Source: Candidatus Nealsoniibacteriota bacterium
GTDB taxonomy: Bacteria > Patescibacteriota > Minisyncoccia > Minisyncoccales > PWPS01
Direction: 5' to 3'
DNA length: 7,269 bases
Assembly (NCBI GenBank): GCA_003554915.1
Contig: PWHM01000002.1
Coordinates: forward strand, 1 to 7,269
In this document: piece after piece, positions 1-6,466 of the stretch
How positions within the stretch are numbered: position 1 is the stretch's first letter
Layout of the letters: every line of letters begins with the position of its first letter
Made by a program: the position numbers and the translations under genes
Notes under the pieces: generated by a model
Database searches by the model: none
What the model was told of the DNA's origin: nothing
What the model saw: only the letters and a program-made list of their open reading frames with translations

Positions 1-462
1 ATCAGCAACACTATCTGTATCTATAGTTTCGCCAGCCTGAGGATCACCGGGAATTCCACTGGTAAAAACGGGGATCAGTTCACCGGCACAAGCACTGGCG
101 TCTATGAATCCATCAAATGCTCCATCATTATAATTATACTCATCCTCGGCTGTCCCTTGATCACCGGGGTTAACTATACAATCGGGATACTGCCCATCAT
201 GTATGATGGCATAAGAATAAACCGAATTTACCAGTGAATTCATATGCGACCACCTGGTGGCGTTTCTGGCTTGAGCGAATTGTCGTCCGGGATTTATCGA
301 TACTATTACCGCTGAAGCTAAAATGGCGATGATACCGATTACGATAAGTAATTCTATAAGAGTGAAACCTTCATCCTCTTCATTGTTTAAAAGCCTGCCC
401 CGTACCGAACTTGTTCCGGTTCGGGGCTCAATTAGTGTAAAATCCTGGTTTTTATCTTTCAT
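1..462 (-). CDS. Type IV prepilin (partial, C-terminus beyond window)
   Basis: This is probably a pilus subunit (major or minor), processed by a prepilin peptidase and assembled by the PilB/PilC machinery encoded upstream. The first 154 residues are visible. Residues 28-48 hold a class III signal: acidic EEDEG, then FTLIELLIVIGIIAILA, with cleavage expected after G32 and the conserved Glu at mature position 5. The hydrophobic helix spans about 33-56. It is followed by SINPGRQFAQARNA (55-68), a pattern common in CPR pilins, and a globular part with two cysteines (C95, C125) that could form a disulfide. The start is the ATG at 460-462: an in-frame stop lies at 496-498, and there is no ATG, GTG or TTG between this ATG and the prepilin motif, so the long 32-residue leader must be translated. 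That leader is odd. It carries an extra FTLIE (8-12) and an in-frame GC-rich palindrome. The gene has its own promoter at 495-523. The family call is firm; major versus minor pilin is unknown. Confidence 0.93.
   Translation of the reverse strand, partial: MKDKNQDFTLIEPRTGTSSVRGRLLNNEEDEGFTLIELLIVIGIIAILASAVIVSINPGRQFAQARNATRWSHMNSLVNSVYSYAIIHDGQYPDCIVNPGDQGTAEDEYNYNDGAFDGFIDASACAGELIPVFTSGIPGDPQAGETIDTDSVAD
397..427. repeat. GC-rich imperfect palindrome inside the pilin leader
   Basis: A 31-bp inverted repeat. The outer arms GCCCCG (397-402) and CGGGGC (422-427) match perfectly, as do the inner ACCG/CGGT blocks. There is one mismatch, one bulged base and a loop of about 4 nt. Roughly two thirds of its bases are G or C, in an otherwise AT-rich region. 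On the minus strand it is translated in frame as residues near PRTGTSSVRGR of the prepilin leader, with no stop codon. By position and form it resembles a small palindromic element inserted within a coding frame, such as the Rickettsia palindromic elements. It could also act as an mRNA hairpin near the start of the pilin message. No second copy was seen in the window. Confidence 0.75.
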
Positions 463-494
463 ATTTTTATTTATTGAAATCTCTGTACTTCCTA

Positions 495-523
495 ATTATA
501 TTAAATTAAAATTATTTTGTAAA
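495..523 (-). promoter_or_regulatory. Sigma70-type promoter for the pilin gene
   Basis: Read on the minus strand, TTTACA (518-523; one mismatch to TTGACA) is followed by a 17-bp spacer and a perfect TATAAT (495-500). The -35 box starts directly after the stop codon of the upstream SH3 gene, so the promoter fills the 61-bp gap before the pilin. Transcription should begin near position 488, giving an untranslated leader of roughly 25 nt. AT-rich DNA produces chance matches, but both boxes with ideal spacing directly before a subunit gene that needs high expression is persuasive. No terminator for the upstream genes was seen, so read-through is also likely. Confidence 0.65.
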
Positions 524-949
524 CTAATCGGCAATAATTTCTTCTACATATTGATTTTCAATCCATCCTGTCACCGTCTTATCTCCGGACTGAATCTTAA
601 CCCAGTTGCTTGTAGAATTAACTTTCTCATAAAGACCGCTTTCGATAAACTCTGTAATAATCTCTGACTCTTCATCGGGTTCGGAATAAACTTTTGCCTC
701 CTCTGCTTCAATTATGATTATCAAGTCAACCGGAGCCTCTTTGGAAGAATCTTCTAACTCCAAAACTGTTAATGCCTGCTCCTTTAAAAATTCCAGCTCG
801 GATGGTACGGGCATAAAGGTAATATAATAAACTACAAAAAATAAAAGAGTAAGTCCCAAAAGCAGAAAAAAGATTATATTTATGTAAAAAGGAGTTTTTG
901 TTATTTTTTCCTTTTTACCTCCTTCCAAATTTATTTTCTTATTACTCAT
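524..949 (-). CDS. Single-pass membrane protein with extracytoplasmic bacterial SH3 domain
   Basis: Predicted 141-residue protein of unknown specific function in the pilus locus. Layout: a short basic N-terminus (MSNKKINLEGG, then Lys-rich), one hydrophobic membrane helix at about 22-45, an acidic linker at about 50-75, and one bacterial SH3-like domain at about 76-139. The SH3 call rests on the pattern AKVYSEP (85-91), NWVKIQSGD (115-123) and GWIENQYVEEI (128-138). The positively charged N-terminus predicts N-inside topology with the SH3 domain outside. I chose the ATG at 947-949 rather than the earlier in-frame ATG at 1033. The earlier start would add an Arg-rich stretch that is only the antisense-free overlap with the acidic tail of the upstream gene, and the 949 start leaves a tidy 16-bp gap to it. 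It sits where pilN or pilO would be expected, and its N-terminal INL recalls the PilN peptide that docks on PilM. A PilN/PilO-like role is inference. The domain call is fairly safe. Confidence 0.85.
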   Translation of the reverse strand: MSNKKINLEGGKKEKITKTPFYINIIFFLLLGLTLLFFVVYYITFMPVPSELEFLKEQALTVLELEDSSKEAPVDLIIIIEAEEAKVYSEPDEESEIITEFIESGLYEKVNSTSNWVKIQSGDKTVTGWIENQYVEEIIAD

Positions 950-965
950 AATTTTTAAATTATTA

Positions 966-3605
966 TTAATCTTCCGGCTCCTCCTCGATGATGTCGTCAT
1001 CAACCTCCTCATCTTCTTCCTCGAGGTCTTCATCTTCCGTGTCTTCTTCCTGTTCTTCCTTGAGATGGTCTTTGGAAATCCACCCTCTTTCCTCTTCCAC
1101 TTCTATCATGACCCAACCCTCTTCCTCTTCAAGTAATCTATAAGTAGCTCCCGCTTCGACTGTAGATAGCGTCGGAGCATCGGGCTCGGGAAGCTCTCTG
1201 ATATGTGGCGCATCGGCATCCGAACTGATTTCAACCACTTGATCCGATGCAAGTTCTTCAACCTCTTCTCTTTCGATGTCTTCCCACTCACTTTCTTCAC
1301 TGTCGAGATCCTCAACTTGTTCTTCTTCCGGCTGAACTTCTGTTATTTCCACCTCTTCCAAATAACCAATTTCAATCCAACCTTCGCCGTCTTCGAACCT
1401 GATCTTTACCCAACCGAGATTTTGTTCGATTATTTCATGTTTTGTTCCCGGTTTTACCTCTCCTACAACCGCTTGAGCTCCCAAATCTTCATAAATGTTT
1501 ACCGGTTCATCCAAGCCTTCACTAACCACTGCTATACCCTTGAACTCCTCACCTCTTTTCATTTCGTCCAATTTTCGAATTACACTATCTCGTACCGTCT
1601 GCTGGGGTATTGAAGATGTGCTGAAGAAGAAATAATAAACGGTGGCACCCAAAATGGAAAGACCGAGAATCATAATGAATAAAGCGGCAAAGAGAACTGA
1701 TTTTCGTTCCGCCTTTTCATTCTTTTTTGCCTGGCTTATAACTTCCTCGGGAAGCAGATTTATGCCATCGTTTATCGGATCTTCTTCTAAAGATTTTAGT
1801 GCTAATCCGATTACATTGGAATAAAGTAATGAATCTTTACCTTTCAATACCTGTTCGTTCCTGATTTTCTTCAAAGGATCTCCTCTCTTTACTTCGGGCT
1901 CTACTCTGTTATTTAAAAACTTGTCTATGTCCGGTAAGAGAGCAGTTCCGCCGGTTAATACTATTTCTTCCACATTACCTTCGAATTTACGACTATAATA
2001 TTTGTTTGCTTCCTTGATTTCTTGGACTATTTTTTCACCGTGCTCTTTCAGACCGGCAAAGGCTTTGCCGTCTTTTTTAAATCCTTCACTTTGTTTCACC
2101 TCTTCAGCTTTTCTTTTTGAAACATCCAAGTGTTCAGCCAATTTCTTAGTCAGATAATGTCCGGCATAAGGGAGAGAAACGGAAACAATCAACTCCGCAT
2201 CCTTATTGAAAATATTAATTATAGAAGTTCTGGCTCCCATATCGATTATCATCCTCTCTTTACCGTCAGCCATAACCTTTGTGTTTTTCTTTTTTCTTTT
2301 GCTTTTACTTACAACCTTAATCGGTAAAAGAGCTCTTCCTATTGAAACTCCTTCAACTTCGAAAGCGACCGGTTCAATGTTGGCTGATTTCAAAAAGTAA
2401 ATATAAAGATCAATTATACTTCTTTGTGCAGCCACACATAAAATTCTGACCTTACCCTTGGTCGGAATCTCAACAAAACTCCAATAAAGCTCACTTGGAT
2501 CGAAGGGAATTGTCTTTTGAATTTTATCTCCTATCTGCCCGTAAAGATTTCTTTTATTGTCAAGCTCGAACGTTTGTATATATGTTTTCGAATCGGGCAA
2601 GCTTATTATTGCTTTGTGGAATTTTCTTCTAAACTTTATCTTTTTCTCTTTTATCGTAAATCCCGGAATATCCAATGGCTGTGGTTTGCTCTTTTTCAAA
2701 GTTTCCTTAAAAGCTTTGGAAAGTCCTTTCGGGTTCATGATCTTTCCATTTTTTACGGCACCTTCTCCAATAATGGTGCGGCCATAAGAAGCTATTGCTC
2801 CATTATTTTTCAAAAGCATAATTTCAATAGAATGATCACTAATATCCACTCCTACAAATAAACGTCTGGTTATCGGAAAAAGATCTTTGAATGCAAGCTT
2901 TATTTTTTCTATTATTCCCGGTTTTTGGAGTGGTTTGCTTTTTTCTTTTTTTCTCCTCTTCTTCTTTTTCGATTTTTTCTTTATCTTGTTTTTCTTTATC
3001 TTGGTCTCTTTTTTTTCTTCTTCGTACAGTTGCTCAGAAGACGATGGAAATGCTTCTTCTAACTTTTTTTCAAGTTCTTGTAGAAATTTTTCTCTCTTTT
3101 CTTTCTCTCTTTTACTCTGACCTTGCCCTCCTTTCTCTTGTTTTTCTTTTGGGTCAATCTCTTTGTCTACTTCGTCCCGGACACCCAGCTTTCTTTCTGT
3201 TCCTTTTATTTTTTCATGGATTTTAAGTATTTCGTCTTCCATGTTCCAAATTTCCTTTTCGAGCATCCTTCTTTTGTCTTCAATTTCCCACCTTTCCCTT
3301 TCAATTTGCTTTTTCTTATCCGGATCATCCTCTCTTTTTTCCTTCGCTTGAATTCTTAATTTTTCTTTTTTTAATCTCTTCTCTTTCTCCCTTTTTGAAT
3401 GAATCTCTTCTTCTAAAGATTTTTTCTTGGAAATTAATTCGGATTTACTGTCGGCTAACTCTTTTCTACCACCTGAAGAGCCGGCTGATTTATTCTTTTC
3501 TTCTTTTGACTGACCTCCGACACCCTCTCCCGGCCTTTTTTTATCCGAATTTCGGTCTTTTTTTGATTCATTATTTAATTGTTCCTCATTCTCCTTTTTA
3601 TTCAT
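966..3605 (-). CDS. pilM: PilM-like ATPase fused to PilN-type membrane anchor and two SH3 domains
   Basis: An 879-residue protein, more than twice the size of an ordinary PilM (about 350). Residues 1-245 are a highly charged region: a Lys/Glu coiled coil at about 50-145 and a very basic stretch at about 200-228. Residues 248-608 are the actin-like PilM fold. Its phosphate-1 loop is FVGVDISDHSIEI (250-262), phosphate-2 is IIDMGARTS (453-461), and the adenosine motif is VLTGGTALLPDI (549-560). INLLP (615-619) is the signature PilN N-terminal peptide. It leads into a transmembrane helix (about 637-661). Outside the membrane are SH3-like domain 1 (about 691-753, GWVKIRFEDGEGWIEIGYL), an acidic linker, SH3-like domain 2 (about 795-850, GWVMIEVEEERGWISKDHL) and an acidic tail. 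In canonical pili PilM forms a cytoplasmic ring that binds PilN and PilB. Here the PilM and PilN parts are covalently joined and the PilN ferredoxin-like domain is missing. The ATG at 3603-3605 is bounded by an in-frame stop two codons upstream. The PilM core is sure; the PilN assignment of the anchor is a strong inference. Confidence 0.92.
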   Translation of the reverse strand: MNKKENEEQLNNESKKDRNSDKKRPGEGVGGQSKEEKNKSAGSSGGRKELADSKSELISKKKSLEEEIHSKREKEKRLKKEKLRIQAKEKREDDPDKKKQIERERWEIEDKRRMLEKEIWNMEDEILKIHEKIKGTERKLGVRDEVDKEIDPKEKQEKGGQGQSKREKEKREKFLQELEKKLEEAFPSSSEQLYEEEKKETKIKKNKIKKKSKKKKRRKKEKSKPLQKPGIIEKIKLAFKDLFPITRRLFVGVDISDHSIEIMLLKNNGAIASYGRTIIGEGAVKNGKIMNPKGLSKAFKETLKKSKPQPLDIPGFTIKEKKIKFRRKFHKAIISLPDSKTYIQTFELDNKRNLYGQIGDKIQKTIPFDPSELYWSFVEIPTKGKVRILCVAAQRSIIDLYIYFLKSANIEPVAFEVEGVSIGRALLPIKVVSKSKRKKKNTKVMADGKERMIIDMGARTSIINIFNKDAELIVSVSLPYAGHYLTKKLAEHLDVSKRKAEEVKQSEGFKKDGKAFAGLKEHGEKIVQEIKEANKYYSRKFEGNVEEIVLTGGTALLPDIDKFLNNRVEPEVKRGDPLKKIRNEQVLKGKDSLLYSNVIGLALKSLEEDPINDGINLLPEEVISQAKKNEKAERKSVLFAALFIMILGLSILGATVYYFFFSTSSIPQQTVRDSVIRKLDEMKRGEEFKGIAVVSEGLDEPVNIYEDLGAQAVVGEVKPGTKHEIIEQNLGWVKIRFEDGEGWIEIGYLEEVEITEVQPEEEQVEDLDSEESEWEDIEREEVEELASDQVVEISSDADAPHIRELPEPDAPTLSTVEAGATYRLLEEEEGWVMIEVEEERGWISKDHLKEEQEEDTEDEDLEEEDEEVDDDIIEEEPED

Positions 3606-3675
3606 TTTTTAATATCGATTACTCTTTTCCATTTCGTGTGTGGTAAAAACTAATATTATTCAAACAATTCTCACT

Positions 3676-4722
3676 TTACAAACCCTGTGTCACTTCATAA
3701 ACCGGTAAAATAATAGCCCCGGCAATGAAAGCTACGAAAACACCAATGGTTATAAGTAAGACCGGTTCGATTATAACCGGTAATTTTTCAGTTTTGGTTG
3801 TAACCTTGTCTGAGAAAAAATCAGCTAAATATTGAAACGACTCGTCATAAGATCCCGTCTGCTCCCCTACGGTGACTATGGAAACAAAAACATTGGGGAA
3901 TAAACCCGGATAATCTTTCATCGTTTGGGCGAGGCTGGTTCCCTTGGCTACTCTTTTTTGAATAATTTCCAAAGCTTCTTCATATTTGATGTTGGTAACC
4001 GACTCGGAGATAATATCCAAAGATTCATTAATGGTCAGATTACTTCTCAAAAGAGTGGACATGAGCTGAGCTATAATCGTCAGTTGATAGTCCCCGGAAA
4101 TATCTCCCGCAATCGGCAATTTAAGCAAAACAATATCCCATATTCTTTTGACCGTTCTAATTTTTAAAAGCAAGTAAACCCAAAGAATGAATCCTAAAAT
4201 TCCGCCTACTATATAAAGCCCGAAATTTTGCATCAGTTCCGAAACCCAAAGTAAAATACGAGTAGCAATCGGTAATTCGACGTCCAGGGTTTCAAAAATA
4301 GGAACGAGCTGAGGCAGGACAAAAATAGATAACCCGGCACCCAAAATAACGGCGAAAGAAACAATTATCTTTGGATAAAGAGTAGCTGAACTGAGCTTTT
4401 TTTCCAAATTGTTACTTCTTTCCAACCAATTGGATAAATAATCTAAATTTTCATCCAAAGTTCCCGATTCTTCTCCGGCTCTTATAAAACTAACGAATAT
4501 TTTACCGAAATGCGGGCTGTTCTCAAAAGATTGATAAAGGGGAACACCTTTTTCTGATTCTTTCTTAGCCGAACTAAAAGTTTCTTTCAAAACCGGAGAT
4601 TCAGCCTGCTTAGCTAAAAGGTCAAAGGCTTCATTGATCGGCTTACCGCTTTTTACAAGCAGTGATAGATTTTTAACGAAATCAACCTTTTCTTGTGTGC
4701 TTACTTTTTCCAGTAGAGACAT
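3676..4722 (-). CDS. pilC: Type IV pilus inner-membrane platform protein PilC, short N-terminus
   Basis: PilC (GspF family) is the polytopic inner-membrane platform that PilB turns or pushes to add pilins. The 348 residues contain both T2SSF repeats. Repeat 1 lies at about 10-140, with KSGKPINEAFDLL (24-36) and RAGEESGTLDENLDYL (81-96). Repeat 2 lies at about 212-340, with RSNLTINESLDII (226-238) and VGEQTGSYDESFQYLADF (285-302). Each repeat ends in a membrane segment (about 117-140 and 316-338), and a third helix lies at 166-187. Family members are usually about 400 residues and begin with a small domain of some 50-60 residues (FxYxAxDxxGk type), which is absent here. The ATG at 4720-4722 is the first possible start: an in-frame TAA lies at 4732-4734. 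The gene follows pilB by 49 bp and precedes the fused pilM by 70 bp, so co-transcription is likely. No clear ribosome binding site precedes it. Confidence 0.95.
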   Translation of the reverse strand: MSLLEKVSTQEKVDFVKNLSLLVKSGKPINEAFDLLAKQAESPVLKETFSSAKKESEKGVPLYQSFENSPHFGKIFVSFIRAGEESGTLDENLDYLSNWLERSNNLEKKLSSATLYPKIIVSFAVILGAGLSIFVLPQLVPIFETLDVELPIATRILLWVSELMQNFGLYIVGGILGFILWVYLLLKIRTVKRIWDIVLLKLPIAGDISGDYQLTIIAQLMSTLLRSNLTINESLDIISESVTNIKYEEALEIIQKRVAKGTSLAQTMKDYPGLFPNVFVSIVTVGEQTGSYDESFQYLADFFSDKVTTKTEKLPVIIEPVLLITIGVFVAFIAGAIILPVYEVTQGL

Positions 4723-4771
4723 TTTAAAATATTAACATTATATATTTTACGAAATTTAAGCGGATTAATTA

Positions 4772-6466
4772 TTAAGATTTAGTTGCCCGAACTATTTCTT
4801 CAAAAGTCGTAATTCCGCGAAGTGCTTTAGTGAGACCATCATGAATCATAGTGGTCATCCCCTCCTCTATAGCTTTCTTCTTTATAGCATCGGCAGAAGC
4901 CCTCTGGACTATCGAACCCCTGATTCCTTCGGTTACTTCCAACACCTCAAAAATAGCCGTTCTGCCGTCATATCCCGTTCCATTGCAAAATTTGCAACCT
5001 TCTCCTTTATAAAAATTTATATCCTTCAGATTTTCCTTTTCGGCAACTTTTTTTAAAACTTTCGCTAAAAAATCTTCTTGTTTCAAGACAGCTAATTCTT
5101 CTTTCGTTATGGAGTAGCTCTTTTTACATTCCTCACAAATGGTTCTGGTAAGTCTCTGGGCAATGCTCACATTTAAGGAAGAGGCCACCAGAAAAGGCTC
5201 TGCTCCCATTTCTAAAAACCTCGGGAAAGTAGTAGCAGCATCATTGGCGTGCATGGTGGACAAAACCAAGTGTCCGGTCATAGCTGAATTGAGAGCCATA
5301 TCAACCGTTTCTTCGTCACGAATCTCACCAACCATGATAATATCCGGATCCTGACGGACGATGCTCTTTAGACCTTTCGGGAAGGTGATGTCTTTAGCCG
5401 GATTCACCTGAGTTTGTTGGATCCCCTCCATATTGTATTCGGTAGGATCTTCAATCGTCATAATGTTTACGCTCCGATCATTAAGCATTTGAAGCACCGA
5501 ATAAAGAGTGGTCGTCTTACCGGAACCGGTTGGTCCGACTACGATGATCATCCCGTGTGGTTTCTTGGCTGCAGCTTTTAATTTTTTTAAATCATGCTCC
5601 AAAAGTCCGAGGTCACCTATTGTAAATCTTTTACCCTTTTGCATTAACAGCCTGAGAACTGCGTTCTCCCCCTCGGTGGTGGGCATTATCGAAACACGAA
5701 TATCCAGATCACCACCGGTTGTTTGATACTGAAATTTTCCATCCTGAGCAGCCGCTTTTTCATCGGTCCTTAATTTGGACATAATTTTAATCCTGGAAAC
5801 AACTCGGTTATGAAGCTTTTTAGGATAGTCGGCGACCTTATGCAATATTCCGTCAATTCTGAACCTGATAATCGTAAATTCGGACAGGGGTTCGATGTGT
5901 ATGTCCGAGGCCATATTGCTATGAGCGTATTCGAGAATCAAATCCACTAATTTGACAATATTTTCCCCCTCATCAGTTTGTGGGTCTTCTAATTCTTGAA
6001 TTATATCTTTCATTTCCGCCAACAAATCCCCCCTGTATCTCTTGAGAGCCTGATCCATATCGAAAGGAGTGGCGTAAAACACTTCCACCTCTTTACCGGC
6101 CTTTTTCTCCAACAGTTTGAAAAACTCGTAATTTTCCGGATTAGAGGTAGCAACTTTAACTGCCTCATTATCCTCGTCAAAAACAATAGCTCTTTGAGAG
6201 TAAGCCACAACTTCTGGAATGTAATGCAGCATTCCGATGGTGATCTCATCAACATTCGCTTTTTTAAGGTCGGCGTACTCGTAGCCGGTTTCATCAGCAA
6301 CTATCCTGCCTAAATTTTCATCCTTAACCAAGCCCTTTTCAACTAACAGTCTTTGCAAGGAAACCTCTTTCCCGGCCGCCTCTTTCCGGGTCATTTCAAA
6401 ATCACTCTCTTTAATATATTCCGAGTCTACTAAAAGATCTTTTAACTTATCTTCAGAAATCAACAT
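4772..6466 (-). CDS. pilB: Type IV pilus assembly (extension) ATPase PilB
   Basis: PilB is the hexameric cytoplasmic ATPase that powers pilus extension, working on PilC and contacting PilM. At 564 residues it has the usual family length. The N-terminal GspE/PilB domain covers about 1-150. The ATPase core contains SDIHIEP (187-193), the arginine-finger region with QDGKF and DIRVSIMPTTEGENAVLRLL (about 241-274), Walker A GPTGSGKTT (311-319), the Asp box IEDPTEY (338-344), Walker B IIMVGEIRDEE (376-386) and the His box LVLSTMHANDA (400-410). Four cysteines in two CxxC pairs (C444/C447 and C491/C494) form the zinc site seen in PilB and GspE, which separates it from the shorter PilT retraction ATPases. 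The ATG at 6464-6466 is fixed by an in-frame TAA at 6470-6472. It is the first pilus gene of the cluster and lies downstream of a good promoter (6652-6680) with a long inferred leader. No pilT is visible in the window. Confidence 0.97.
   Translation of the reverse strand: MLISEDKLKDLLVDSEYIKESDFEMTRKEAAGKEVSLQRLLVEKGLVKDENLGRIVADETGYEYADLKKANVDEITIGMLHYIPEVVAYSQRAIVFDEDNEAVKVATSNPENYEFFKLLEKKAGKEVEVFYATPFDMDQALKRYRGDLLAEMKDIIQELEDPQTDEGENIVKLVDLILEYAHSNMASDIHIEPLSEFTIIRFRIDGILHKVADYPKKLHNRVVSRIKIMSKLRTDEKAAAQDGKFQYQTTGGDLDIRVSIMPTTEGENAVLRLLMQKGKRFTIGDLGLLEHDLKKLKAAAKKPHGMIIVVGPTGSGKTTTLYSVLQMLNDRSVNIMTIEDPTEYNMEGIQQTQVNPAKDITFPKGLKSIVRQDPDIIMVGEIRDEETVDMALNSAMTGHLVLSTMHANDAATTFPRFLEMGAEPFLVASSLNVSIAQRLTRTICEECKKSYSITKEELAVLKQEDFLAKVLKKVAEKENLKDINFYKGEGCKFCNGTGYDGRTAIFEVLEVTEGIRGSIVQRASADAIKKKAIEEGMTTMIHDGLTKALRGITTFEEIVRATKS

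Noticed and set aside
323..667. Plus-strand open frame of 114 codons
   Set aside because: It runs antisense across the pilin start, its promoter and the SH3 gene, all of which have strong family or motif support. It shows no recognisable domain.
950..1033. Upstream extension of the SH3 gene to the ATG at 1033
   Set aside because: The added 28 residues are an Arg/Ser-rich out-of-frame reading of the acidic PilM tail. The start at 949 gives a normal N-inside membrane protein without overlap.
2887..3359. Several Phe/Leu/Ser-rich plus-strand frames
   Set aside because: They are the antisense reading of the Lys/Glu-rich PilM N-terminus, which produces long hydrophobic-looking frames by base composition alone.
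1781..3423. 17-bp exact direct repeat (1781-1797 and 3407-3423) within pilM
   Set aside because: Both copies encode KSLEE with the same codons in a Lys/Glu-rich protein. Codon bias explains it better than a mobile or regulatory repeat.
4736..4742. TATAAT-like box between pilB and pilC
   Set aside because: No acceptable -35 box lies 16-18 bp upstream, and such a match is expected by chance in this AT-rich gap.
6010..6300. Minus-strand frame of 96 codons within pilB
   Set aside because: It is an out-of-frame shadow of the conserved PilB N-terminal domain, with no independent support.
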